A stretch of DNA of 64,000 nucleotides from Micrococcus sp023147585. Lineage in GTDB: Bacteria > Actinomycetota > Actinomycetes > Actinomycetales > Micrococcaceae. The position numbers were made by a program, and so were the translations under genes. This document shows positions 32,437-41,263 of the stretch, piece after piece; the first letter of the stretch is position 1; every line of letters starts with the position of its first letter. The notes under the pieces were generated by a model, which did no database searches, was not told where the DNA came from, and saw nothing but the letters and a program-made list of their open reading frames with translations. The DNA is taken from the NCBI RefSeq assembly GCF_044872765.1, contig NZ_CP085253.1, positions 1,736,001-1,800,000 on the forward strand, in the 5' to 3' direction.

Positions 32437-33938
32437 CCGGAGCCGACCGCGCCGGGTGTCCCGAACGCGCCGGCGAGCGGGTCGGCGTCGGGACCGGCGC
32501 CCTCGGACTGCTTCACCAGGTCCTCCTCCGGGTGCAGGATCTCCCGCACCACGCGGGCGCAGAGCCAGAGGACGGCGAGCATGTGGGCGAGGATCGCGGC
32601 CACGTACACGGAGTCGTCCATGGAGTGCTGCGGCATGGAGCCGGCGGCGGTCTTGGCCAGGTACATCCACACGGCGAAGAAGTGCAGGGCCTCCACGGTC
32701 TGCCACACCCAGAAGTCCCTCCAGCGCGGCAGGGCCAGCGCCATGAGCGGGATCAGCCAGATCACGAACTGCGGCGAGTACACCTTGTTCGTCAGCACGA
32801 ACGCGGCCACCACGAGGAACGTCAGCTGCCCCAGGCGCGGGGTGTGCCGCGCGCGCACGCCGAGCACGAAGATCGCTGCGCAGCACACCGCGAACGCCCC
32901 GTAGGCCAACAGGGAGAGGGAGTCCGCCGGCACCCTCCCCCACCCGGCCTGGACGGCGACGACGTCCCACGCGTGCCACACGCTCGACAGGCCGGGGCCG
33001 CGCTCGCCGGAGAAGGTGAAGAACACGGACCACGCGTCGAAGTTGGCCACCATGAGGGGCACGTTGACGGCGGCCCACGCGAGCAGGGTGCCCGCCGTCG
33101 CCGTGAGGAACGGCGCCCAGCGGCGCGAGCGCACGGCCAGGATCAGCAGCGGCCCGAGGATGAGCAGCGGGTAGAGCTTCGTGGCGGCGCCGAGACCGAA
33201 CAGCACACCCGCCCAGCCGGGCCGCCCGCGGGAGAACACCCACATGCCCCACGCCATCAGCGCCACGGCCCACAGGTCCCAGTTGATGGTGCCGGCCAGG
33301 ATGATCCCGGGGGCCACGGCCACCATGAGCCCGTCCGTCCAGCGGCGGCCCGCGGTGCGCACGGTCAGCACGGCGACGGCGGCCCACAGCCCCGTGACGA
33401 ACAGCAGGTTCACGATCCAGAACACGAGCGTGCCCTGCTCGGCGTCGAACGGGAGCCCCTGCGTGATCTGCGCGATCACCGACCCCACGAGGGACATCAG
33501 CACGGGGTACTCGAAGGTGGACCCGGCCGCGAACGGCGCCCACGCGTTCTCCGCGAACCCCCGCCCGCCGTACAGCGCCGCCCAGTCCGAGTAGCACCCG
33601 GCGTAGTACACGTTGGGCGCGCCCCAGCCGTTCAACAGGCACGGCGCCTTCTGCAGAAGGCTCACGACGGCGGCCAGCGCCACCAGCAGCCCGGCGAGGG
33701 CCGCGGGCGAGGCCCAGGATCCGGTCCCCCGGCCGGGGCCGTTCGCGGCCAGGCCCCCGGGGAGGGCGAACCGGCCCGCCCCGCGCCCGATGCGCGCCGC
33801 CGAGGCCGCCGCGTGTGCGCCCTCAGCGGAACGCGCGGCGGCGCCACGGCCCTGCTCGGAGGCCTCCCGGGAGGGCCCGGAGAGGGCATGCGTGGGCGGC
33901 TCGTCAGGGGTGGCGGCGTGCGCCGGGGCCGGGCTCAT
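32328..33938 (-). CDS. Multi-pass glycosyltransferase, GT87/DUF2029-like
   Basis: A 536-residue integral membrane protein with about ten transmembrane helices between residues 75 and 470. It resembles actinobacterial mannosyltransferases that use polyprenol-phosphate-mannose to build lipoglycans (GT-C fold). Family-like segments are GINWD-type TINWDLWAVALMAWGM, LGAATKLYPLLILGPLL and NKVYSPQFVIWLIPL. The N-terminal 70 residues and the C-terminal 60 are low-complexity. The C-terminal tail overlaps the convergent small gene. The acceptor is not known. Confidence 0.75.
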   Translation of the reverse strand: MSPAPAHAATPDEPPTHALSGPSREASEQGRGAAARSAEGAHAAASAARIGRGAGRFALPGGLAANGPGRGTGSWASPAALAGLLVALAAVVSLLQKAPCLLNGWGAPNVYYAGCYSDWAALYGGRGFAENAWAPFAAGSTFEYPVLMSLVGSVIAQITQGLPFDAEQGTLVFWIVNLLFVTGLWAAVAVLTVRTAGRRWTDGLMVAVAPGIILAGTINWDLWAVALMAWGMWVFSRGRPGWAGVLFGLGAATKLYPLLILGPLLILAVRSRRWAPFLTATAGTLLAWAAVNVPLMVANFDAWSVFFTFSGERGPGLSSVWHAWDVVAVQAGWGRVPADSLSLLAYGAFAVCCAAIFVLGVRARHTPRLGQLTFLVVAAFVLTNKVYSPQFVIWLIPLMALALPRWRDFWVWQTVEALHFFAVWMYLAKTAAGSMPQHSMDDSVYVAAILAHMLAVLWLCARVVREILHPEEDLVKQSEGAGPDADPLAGAFGTPGAVGSGQAKSQRWIGQSGEGSTTSAPVTPAPAPRPSAAPAG

Positions 33939-34114
33939 GCTCCCATCCTAGGAAGCGCGGAGGACACCTCGCCGCGCCCCCGCGCCCCCGTGCGTCGTAA
34001 ACTGGGGGCGCTGTTCCCCCGGGACAGTGCGCCCGCGCACCGCTGCGCGGGCCCCTTGTGCGCACCCGCCGCGCCGAGCATCCATCCCGGATCCGCTGAG
34101 GAGAGAACCTGACC

Positions 34115-35200
34115 GTGGCCAAGAACCCCATCCGCGTCGCCATCGCCGGCGTGGGCAACTGCGCAACGTCCCTGATCCAGGGCGTGGAGTACTACCGCGA
34201 CGCCGCGCCCACGGACGCCGTGCCCGGCCTGATGCACGTGCAGTTCGGGGACTACCACGTCTCCGACCTGGAGTTCGTGGCCGCGTTCGACGTGGACGCG
34301 AAGAAGGTGGGCCTGGACCTCTCCGAGGCGATCCTCGCCTCCGAGAACAACACCATCAAGATCGCCGACGTCCCCCACGCCGACGTCACCGTGCAGCGCG
34401 GCCCCACCTTGGACGGCCTCGGCAAGTACTACCGCGAGACCATCGAGGAGTCGGACGCGGAGCCCGTGGACGTCGCCCAGGCGCTCAAGGACGCGAAGGT
34501 GGACGTGCTCGTCTGCTACCTGCCCGTGGGCTCGCAGCAGGCGGCCGAGCACTACGCGCAGGCCGCGATCGACGCCGGCGTCGCCTTCGTCAACGCCCTG
34601 CCCGTGTTCATCGCCGGCACCCCCGCGTGGGCCGAGAAGTTCACCGCGGCCGGCGTGCCGATCGTGGGCGACGACATCAAGTCCCAGATCGGCGCCACCA
34701 TCACCCACCGTGTGATGGCCAAGCTCTTCCAGGACCGCGGCGTGACCCTGGACCGCACGTACCAGCTCAACGTCGGCGGCAACATGGACTTCAAGAACAT
34801 GCTCGAGCGCGAGCGCCTCGAGTCCAAGAAGATCTCCAAGACGCAGGCCGTCACCTCCAACACCACCGCGAAGCTCGCGGCGGACGACGTCCACATCGGT
34901 CCCTCCGACTACGTGGCCTGGCTCGACGACCGCAAGTGGGCCTTCGTGCGCCTCGAGGGCCGCAACTTCGGCGACGCCCCCGTCAGCCTCGAGTACAAGC
35001 TCGAGGTGTGGGACTCCCCCAACTCGGCCGGCGTGATCATCGACGCCGTGCGCGCCGCGAAGATCGCCCTGGACCGCGGCACCGGCGGCCCGATCCTCTC
35101 GGCGTCCTCGTACTTCATGAAGTCCCCGCCGGTCCAGCACAACGACGACGAGGCCCGCGAGCTCGTCGAGGCGTTCATCCGCGGCGACATCGAGCGCTGA
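34115..35200 (+). CDS. ino1: myo-Inositol-1-phosphate synthase
   Basis: Converts glucose 6-phosphate to 1L-myo-inositol 1-phosphate using NAD, the first step to phosphatidylinositol and mycothiol in actinobacteria. IRVAIAGVGNCATSLIQGVE at the N-terminus binds NAD. VGDDIKSQIGATITHRVMA and NVGGNMDFKNMLE form the catalytic region. The 361-residue length is that of the short actinobacterial enzymes. GTG 34115 has GAGGAGAG upstream. A palindrome follows the gene. Confidence 0.95.
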   Translation: MAKNPIRVAIAGVGNCATSLIQGVEYYRDAAPTDAVPGLMHVQFGDYHVSDLEFVAAFDVDAKKVGLDLSEAILASENNTIKIADVPHADVTVQRGPTLDGLGKYYRETIEESDAEPVDVAQALKDAKVDVLVCYLPVGSQQAAEHYAQAAIDAGVAFVNALPVFIAGTPAWAEKFTAAGVPIVGDDIKSQIGATITHRVMAKLFQDRGVTLDRTYQLNVGGNMDFKNMLERERLESKKISKTQAVTSNTTAKLAADDVHIGPSDYVAWLDDRKWAFVRLEGRNFGDAPVSLEYKLEVWDSPNSAGVIIDAVRAAKIALDRGTGGPILSASSYFMKSPPVQHNDDEARELVEAFIRGDIER

Positions 35201-35216
35201 CGGACCGCACGCCGCA

Positions 35217-35271
35217 CTGGGCGCAGTACTGCCAGGCAACCCACCGGGTTGCCTGGCAGTACTGCGCCCAG
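35217..35271. repeat. Palindromic element, copy 3
   Basis: A perfect 26-bp stem (35217-35242 with 35246-35271) and a 3-nt loop ACC. It shares the GGGCGCAGTACTGCC core with copies 1 and 2. It lies between the convergent ino1 and fhs genes, where it can act as a bidirectional terminator. Confidence 0.88.
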
Positions 35272-35312
35272 CTCATCTGGGGGAGGCCCCGGTGACCCCG
35301 AGGCCTCCCCCC

Positions 35313-37076
35313 TCAGAAGAGCCCCGTCACCGTGCCGTCGTCGGCCACGTCCATGCGGTCGGCGGCCGGGGAGGCGGGCAGGCCCGGCATCGTCATGACG
35401 GCGCCGGTGAGCGCGACGACGAACCCGGCGCCCGTCTTCGCGGAGAGCTCGCGCACGGACACGGTGAACCCCTCGGGCGCGTTCAGGAGCGTGGGGTCGT
35501 CCGAGAACGAGTACTGCGTCTTGGCCATGCACACCGGCAGGCGGTCCAGTCCACGAGCGCGCAGCTGCGCGAGCTGCCGCCGGGCCACGGGGCTCAGCTC
35601 CGCTCCGGCGCCCCCGTACACGCGGCGGACGACGGCCTGGATCCGCTCCTCCACCTCCATCCCCTCGGTCCACAGCCCGGTCACCGGCGGCGCGGGCTCG
35701 CCCGGGGCCGGCAGGTGCTCCCCCAGCAGGCGAGCCAGCTCGAGGGCGCCCTCGCCGCCGCCGCCCCACACGTCCGCGACGGCCACGGGCACGCCGTTCT
35801 CCACGCCCCACGCGCGCAGCACGTCGAGCTCGGCGTCGTCGTCCTGCGTGAACCGGTTCACGGCGACGACGACGGGCACCCCGTACGCGCGCATGTTCCC
35901 GACGTGCCGCTCGAGGTTCGCCAGGCCGGCCCGCAGGGCGTCCACGTGCTCGGCGCGCACGTCGGCGAGGCCCCGGCCCGAGCGCTCGGCCGCCTCGGCG
36001 ACGCCCGCCTTCACGTCCGGCAGCGCGATCCCGGCCTGCAGCTTGAGCGCGCGCACCGTGGCGACGACGACGGCGGCCGCGGGCGGGAACCCGCCGGCCA
36101 CGGCCGTGATGTCCATGAACTTCTGTCCGCCGAGGTCCGCGCCGAACCCGGCCTCCGTGACCACGAGGTCTCCGAGCCGGCGGGCCGTGCGCGTGGCGAT
36201 CACGGAGTTCGCCCCGTGGGCGATGTTCGCGAAGGGGCCGCCGTGCACGAGCGCGGGCGTGCCGCCGAGCGTCTGCACGAGGTTCGGCTTGATCGCGTCC
36301 TTGAGCAGCACGGCCATGGCCCCCTGGGCACCGTTCGGGCCGATCTGGGAGGCGGTGACGGCCTCGCCGTCGTACGTGTAGCCCACCGTGATGCGGCCGA
36401 GGCGGGCCTTGAGGTCGGCCAGGTCCGCGGCGAGGCAGAAGACGGCCATGGTCTCGGTCGCCACGGTGATCTCGAAGCCGCCCTCGCGCGGCACGCCCTG
36501 CGTGCGGCCGCCCAGGCCCGTGACGACGTCGCGCAGCGTGCGGTCGTTCATGTCCAGGGCGCGCTTCAGGGCGATGGTCCGCGGATCGATGCCCAGCGCG
36601 TTGCCCTGCTGCACGTGGTTGTCCACGAGGGCGCAGAGCAGGTTGTGCGCGGAGGTGATGGCGTGGAAGTCGCCGGTGAAGTGCAGGTTGATGTCCTCCA
36701 TGGGCACCACCTGCGCGCGGCCGCCGCCCGTGGCGCCGCCCTTGATGCCGAACACCGGCCCGAGGGAGGGCTCGCGGAGCGCGACGACGGTGCGGGCTCC
36801 GGCGACGGCGTCCGGCGCGTCCGGCTGCTGCGCCAGGAGGTTGAGGCCGTCGGCCAGGCCCACGGTGACGGTGGTCTTGCCCTCGCCGGCCGGCGTCGGG
36901 CTGATGCCGGTGACGAGCACGACGCGGCCGCGCTCGGGGGCGGTCAGCGCGTGGACGTCCACCTTGGCCATGTGCCGGCCGTAGGGGATGAGCAGGTCCT
37001 CGGCGATCCCGGCCTCGGCCGCGATCTCGGCGATCGGACGGATCGGATGGGCGGCGGCGATCTCGGCGTCGTTCAT
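35313..37076 (-). CDS. fhs: Formate-tetrahydrofolate ligase
   Basis: Makes 10-formyl-tetrahydrofolate from formate, ATP and tetrahydrofolate for one-carbon metabolism. The P-loop TPAGEGKTT is at residues 61-69, and GIKGGATGGGRAQVVPMEDI and GFGADLGGQKFMDI are family blocks. The 587-residue length is slightly above the usual 557. The start is ATG 37076. It stands alone, convergent with ino1. Confidence 0.95.
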   Translation of the reverse strand: MNDAEIAAAHPIRPIAEIAAEAGIAEDLLIPYGRHMAKVDVHALTAPERGRVVLVTGISPTPAGEGKTTVTVGLADGLNLLAQQPDAPDAVAGARTVVALREPSLGPVFGIKGGATGGGRAQVVPMEDINLHFTGDFHAITSAHNLLCALVDNHVQQGNALGIDPRTIALKRALDMNDRTLRDVVTGLGGRTQGVPREGGFEITVATETMAVFCLAADLADLKARLGRITVGYTYDGEAVTASQIGPNGAQGAMAVLLKDAIKPNLVQTLGGTPALVHGGPFANIAHGANSVIATRTARRLGDLVVTEAGFGADLGGQKFMDITAVAGGFPPAAAVVVATVRALKLQAGIALPDVKAGVAEAAERSGRGLADVRAEHVDALRAGLANLERHVGNMRAYGVPVVVAVNRFTQDDDAELDVLRAWGVENGVPVAVADVWGGGGEGALELARLLGEHLPAPGEPAPPVTGLWTEGMEVEERIQAVVRRVYGGAGAELSPVARRQLAQLRARGLDRLPVCMAKTQYSFSDDPTLLNAPEGFTVSVRELSAKTGAGFVVALTGAVMTMPGLPASPAADRMDVADDGTVTGLF

Positions 37077-37117
37077 GGTGCCGATCCTGCCACCTGGCCC
37101 TCGCGGGCCGCCGCCCC

Positions 37118-38578
37118 TCAGCCCTCCGCGCCCTCCTGGGCCTCCGGCTGCTCCGCCCACCAGCGGCGCAGCTCGGCCTCGGCCACATCCGCCTCATGCG
37201 GGCCCTCGTCGAGGCGCCACTCGAGCAGGTGCCGGTAGGCCCGCCCGACCACGGGGCCGGGGCGGAGGCCGAGCAGCGCCATGATCTTCTCGCCGTCCAG
37301 GTCCGGACGGACGGCCGCCATCTCCTCCGCCTCGGAGATCTCGGCGATGCGCCGCTCGAGGTCGTCGTACGCGTGGGCCAGGGTCTCGGCCTTGCGGCGG
37401 TTGCGCGTGGTCACGTCAGAGCGGGTCAGCGCGTGGAGACGCGGCAGGAGGTCCCCGGCGTCGTGCGCGTAGCGGCGCACGGCGGAGTCGGTCCACCCGG
37501 CGTCCCCGTACCCGTAGAAGCGCATGTGCAGCTCCACGAGGCGGGCCACGGCCTTGGTGGTGTCGTTGTCGAACTTCAGGGCGCGCAGCCGCTTGCGCAC
37601 CAGCTTGGCGCCCACGTTCTCGTGGTGCCGGAACGTCACGGCGCCGCCCTTCTCGAAGCGGCGCGTGGCGGGCTTGCCGACGTCGTGCAGCAGCGCGGCG
37701 AGGCGCAGGACGACGTCGGGCCGCTCCGGGGAGTACTCCGCCTCCAGCTGGGCGGCCTGCTCGAGCACCGTGAGGGAGTGGTCGTAGACGTCCTTGTGGC
37801 GGTGGTGCTCGTCCGTCTCCAGCTTCAGGGCGGGCAGCTCGGGCAGCACGTGCTCGGCCAGGCCGGTGCGGACCAGCAGGTCCAGCCCGCGCCGCGGGTG
37901 GGCGCCGCACACGAGCTTCACGAGCTCCTCCCGCACGCGCTCGGCGGAGATGATCGCGATGCGCTCGGCCATGGCCGTCATCGCGGCCTCCACCTCGGGC
38001 GCCACCTCGAAGCCGAGCTGGGAGGCGAAGCGGGCGGCGCGCAGCATGCGCAGCGGGTCGTCCGAGAAGGAGTCCTCGGGGGTGCCGGGGGTGCGCAGCA
38101 CGCCCGCGGCGAGGTCCCGCACGCCGCCGTGCGGGTCCACGAGAGCCATCTCGGGCATGCGCAGGGCCATCGCGTTCACGGTGAAGTCGCGGCGGAAGAG
38201 GTCGTCCTCGAGGCTGTCCCCGAAGGCCACCTGCGGCTTGCGGCTCTCCGGGTCGTACTGCTCGGCGCGGTAGGTGGTCACCTCCAGCTGCCAGCCGCCC
38301 TTGCGGAAGCCGATCGTCCCGAACCGCCGGCCCACGTCCCACGTGGCGTCCGCCCAGCCGGCGCCCACGGCCTCGGCGGCGTCCGGGTCCGCGTCCGTGG
38401 TGAAGTCCAGGTCCCCCGAGTCCCGCCCCAGGAAGAGGTCGCGCACCGGGCCGCCCACGAGGGACAGCTCGTGCCCGGCGCCGGCGAACCTCTCCCCCAG
38501 CTCCACGACGACGGCGGGCAGGGAGGCGTCCGCGGGGAAGCCGGGGGGCAGTGCGAGGGAGTCGTGGCTCAGTTCCAT
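37118..38578 (-). CDS. cca: CCA tRNA nucleotidyltransferase
   Basis: Adds CCA to tRNA 3-prime ends. The nucleotidyltransferase head is visible as LVGGPVRDLFLGRDSGDLDF at residues 40-59, with RRDFTVNAMALRMPE following. An HD domain lies in the second half (ALLHDVGKPATRRFEKGG), as usual in actinobacterial enzymes. The 486-residue length fits. ATG 38578 is 66 bp from the divergent Nudix gene. Confidence 0.93.
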   Translation of the reverse strand: MELSHDSLALPPGFPADASLPAVVVELGERFAGAGHELSLVGGPVRDLFLGRDSGDLDFTTDADPDAAEAVGAGWADATWDVGRRFGTIGFRKGGWQLEVTTYRAEQYDPESRKPQVAFGDSLEDDLFRRDFTVNAMALRMPEMALVDPHGGVRDLAAGVLRTPGTPEDSFSDDPLRMLRAARFASQLGFEVAPEVEAAMTAMAERIAIISAERVREELVKLVCGAHPRRGLDLLVRTGLAEHVLPELPALKLETDEHHRHKDVYDHSLTVLEQAAQLEAEYSPERPDVVLRLAALLHDVGKPATRRFEKGGAVTFRHHENVGAKLVRKRLRALKFDNDTTKAVARLVELHMRFYGYGDAGWTDSAVRRYAHDAGDLLPRLHALTRSDVTTRNRRKAETLAHAYDDLERRIAEISEAEEMAAVRPDLDGEKIMALLGLRPGPVVGRAYRHLLEWRLDEGPHEADVAEAELRRWWAEQPEAQEGAEG

Positions 38579-38644
38579 GATGCCTACAAGGGTGCCAGAC
38601 CCTCTCCGCCCCGGCTCCGCGCCCGCCGCGTTAGAGTTGTGGGC

Positions 38645-39253
38645 ATGACCAGCCCCGATCCTTCTGCGCACCGGGGCGCCCCCCTGCCCTCCGCACTGGG
38701 GCTGCGACGACGTCGTCCCGAGCCCGTCCGAGCGGAGGTTCCCCCCGTCGTCGCGCCGCGGGCCCCCGGGGCGGCCGGACTGCCCACCGTCGAGGAGGTC
38801 TCCGCCGGCGGCATCGTGATCCGCGAGCACGAGGACGGCCTCGAGGTGGCCATCATCGCCCGGTACAACCGCGGCGGACGCCTCGAGTGGTGCCTGCCCA
38901 AGGGCCACCCCGAGGGCGCCGAGGACCACCGCCAGGCGGCCGTGCGCGAAGTCGAGGAGGAGACCGGGATCGCCGGGCACATCCTCGAGCCGCTGGGCTC
39001 CATCGACTACTGGTTCACCGTGTCCCGCCACCGCGTGCACAAGACCGTGCACCACTTCCTGCTGCGCGCGACCGGCGGCGAGCTGACCATCGAGAACGAC
39101 CCGGACCACGAGGCCGTGGACGTGGCGTGGGTGCGCCTCGAGGACGTCGCGCGGCGCCTCTCCTTCGCCAACGAGCGCCGGATCGTGGACCTGGCGCGGC
39201 GGATCGTGGACCAGCACTTCCCCGCGGGCGGCGCCCGCGACCACCGCCCCTGA
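38645..39253 (+). CDS. Nudix hydrolase
   Basis: A 202-residue protein with a complete Nudix box at residues 87-109 (GHPEGAEDHRQAA, then REVEEETG). Nudix enzymes cleave nucleoside diphosphates linked to another group; the substrate is unknown. The N-terminal 45 residues are Pro/Arg-rich and not part of the fold. It starts the run Nudix-murJ-pseudokinase, a conserved actinobacterial order beside cca. Confidence 0.88.
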   Translation: MTSPDPSAHRGAPLPSALGLRRRRPEPVRAEVPPVVAPRAPGAAGLPTVEEVSAGGIVIREHEDGLEVAIIARYNRGGRLEWCLPKGHPEGAEDHRQAAVREVEEETGIAGHILEPLGSIDYWFTVSRHRVHKTVHHFLLRATGGELTIENDPDHEAVDVAWVRLEDVARRLSFANERRIVDLARRIVDQHFPAGGARDHRP

Positions 39254-39257
39254 ACCC

Positions 39258-39277
39258 CGGCCCCGAGCGCGGGGCCG
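39258..39277 (+). terminator. Short GC hairpin after the Nudix gene
   Basis: CGGCCCC and GGGGCCG form a 7-bp stem with the loop GAGCGC, 14 bp before murJ. There is no T tract. It may only reduce read-through. Confidence 0.35.
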
Positions 39278-39291
39278 CCTGAGAACGACGG

Positions 39292-41187
39292 GTGACCCCC
39301 ATGAGCAGCAGACCTGCCCCGCGCCGCGCGCTGGAGACCGCCCCGGCCGCCACCCCCACCCAGGACGAGGTGACCGCCGAGGGGGCCGCGCAGACCGCCT
39401 CCCCCGGGGCGACGCCCTCGGCGGCCACCGAGGCCACGGCGCCCGCCGACGTCGTGCCGGAGGGCGAGCAGCGCGCCGCCCGCTCCACCGCGATCATGGC
39501 CGCGGGAACGCTCGCCTCCCGCGTGCTGGGCTTCGTGCGCACCATCCTGCTGGCGGTCGCGATCGGCTCGACCGCGCTCGTGGCGGACGTCTTCGAGTCC
39601 GCGAACACGATCCCCAACGTGATCTACATGCTGCTCGCGGGCGGCATCTTCAACGTGGTGCTCGTGCCCCAGCTGATCAAGCACGCGAAGGACGCCGACC
39701 GCGGCGCGGACTACACCTCGCGCCTCATGACCCTGGCGACCCTCGTGATGGCGGCGTTCACGGTGCTGCTGACGCTGGCCGCCGCGCCCCTCATGAGCAC
39801 CCTCACCGCGGGCTGGTCCGAGCCGATGCTCGCGCTCGGCACGGTCCTGGCCGTCTGGACCCTGCCCCAGGTGTTCTTCTACGGGATGTACGCGATCGTG
39901 GGCCAGGTGCTCAACGCCCACGGGCGGTTCGGCGCGTACATGTGGGCGCCCGTGGTGAACAACGTGGTCGCGATCGCCACGATCGTCCTCTACCTCGTGA
40001 TGTTCGGCCGCTACTCGGGCGGGGACCAGCTCGCGGAGTGGACCACCACGCAGACCATGGTGCTCGCCGGCGGCCACACCCTGGGCATCGTGGCGCAGGC
40101 GCTCATCCTGTTCCTGCCCCTGCGGAGGCTCGGCCTGGGCCTGCGCCCCACGTTCGGCTGGAGGGGCATGGGCCTGCGCTCCACGGGCAGGCTCGCGGGC
40201 TGGACCCTGCTGACCATGCTGGTCGGCAACGTGGTCAACCTGCTGTGCACCCGCATCGTCACCGGCGCGACGGCGGCCCGCGCGGACGCCTCCGCCCGCA
40301 TCCCCGGCACGGAGGGCTGGTCCGACGCCTTCGCGCAGGCCGCGGTGCCCGGGCTCCAGGCGTACAACGTGGGCATGCTGATCGCGATCCTGCCGCACTC
40401 GGTGTTCGTGATCTCCCTGGCCACCGTGCTCTTCAACCGCCTCACCCGCGCCGTGGGCAGGGGCGACGACGGGGCCGTCCGCGACTCCCTGCGCTCCGGC
40501 CTGCGGGCGTTCACGGTGCCGCTGCTCTTCGCCGTGGGCCTCTACGTGGTGCTCGCTGGGCCCCTGGGCCGCATCTTCGGCTCCTCCGCGGACACCGCGC
40601 TGGCCTCCGGCGTGGCGATCGGCCAGATCCTCCTCATCCTGGCCGCGGGCCTGCCGTTCCGCTCCGCGAGCTTCTACCTGCTGCGCAGCTTCTACGCGGC
40701 CGAGGACGCCCGGACGCCCATGGTCATCCAGGTGACCTCCGCCCTCGGGATGCTGGTGCTCGCGTACGCCGGCGCCTGGGTGCTCCCGGCCTGGTCGTTC
40801 GGCCACTGGGTGGCCGCCGTCGGCACGCTCTCCTACGTCTATCAGTTCGTGGTCGCCCACGTGCTGACGGCGCGGCGCATCGGCGACTACGGCCTGGCCT
40901 CCGTGGTGGCCGCGCACGCGCAGACCGGCCTGGCGGCCCTCGTGGCCGCGGTGCCGGGCGCGGCGGTGGTGTGGATGCTCGGCGGCTACGACGGCGGCTA
41001 CGCGTGGGACTCCATCCTGACGGCGCTGCTCACCTGCGCACTGACAGGCGCCGTGATGGCCCCCGTCTACCTGATGGTGCTGCGGGCCCTGCGCTTCCCC
41101 GAGCTCGACGACGCGCTGCGGCCGATCGTCAGCCGCGTGCCGGCCCTGGGCCGCGTGCTCGGCTCCCGTTCCCCCTCCGCCCGCTGA
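39292..41187 (+). CDS. murJ: Lipid II flippase MurJ
   Basis: Moves the peptidoglycan precursor lipid II across the membrane. The protein is 631 residues with about 14 transmembrane segments after a soluble N-terminal tail of 65 residues. STAIMAAGTLASRVLGFVRT opens the MviN/MurJ fold, with ANTIPNVIYMLLAGGIFNVV following. Unlike mycobacterial MviN there is no fused pseudokinase; a separate gene with such a part follows. The start may be GTG 39292 or ATG 39301. Confidence 0.92.
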   Translation: MTPMSSRPAPRRALETAPAATPTQDEVTAEGAAQTASPGATPSAATEATAPADVVPEGEQRAARSTAIMAAGTLASRVLGFVRTILLAVAIGSTALVADVFESANTIPNVIYMLLAGGIFNVVLVPQLIKHAKDADRGADYTSRLMTLATLVMAAFTVLLTLAAAPLMSTLTAGWSEPMLALGTVLAVWTLPQVFFYGMYAIVGQVLNAHGRFGAYMWAPVVNNVVAIATIVLYLVMFGRYSGGDQLAEWTTTQTMVLAGGHTLGIVAQALILFLPLRRLGLGLRPTFGWRGMGLRSTGRLAGWTLLTMLVGNVVNLLCTRIVTGATAARADASARIPGTEGWSDAFAQAAVPGLQAYNVGMLIAILPHSVFVISLATVLFNRLTRAVGRGDDGAVRDSLRSGLRAFTVPLLFAVGLYVVLAGPLGRIFGSSADTALASGVAIGQILLILAAGLPFRSASFYLLRSFYAAEDARTPMVIQVTSALGMLVLAYAGAWVLPAWSFGHWVAAVGTLSYVYQFVVAHVLTARRIGDYGLASVVAAHAQTGLAALVAAVPGAAVVWMLGGYDGGYAWDSILTALLTCALTGAVMAPVYLMVLRALRFPELDDALRPIVSRVPALGRVLGSRSPSAR

Positions 41188-41263
41188 CCCCGCCCCCGAC
41201 CCGCCGTGGCGGGCCCCGCCCCAGTATCATCGGGATTCGTCCCCGTCGTCAGGAGAAGACCCC

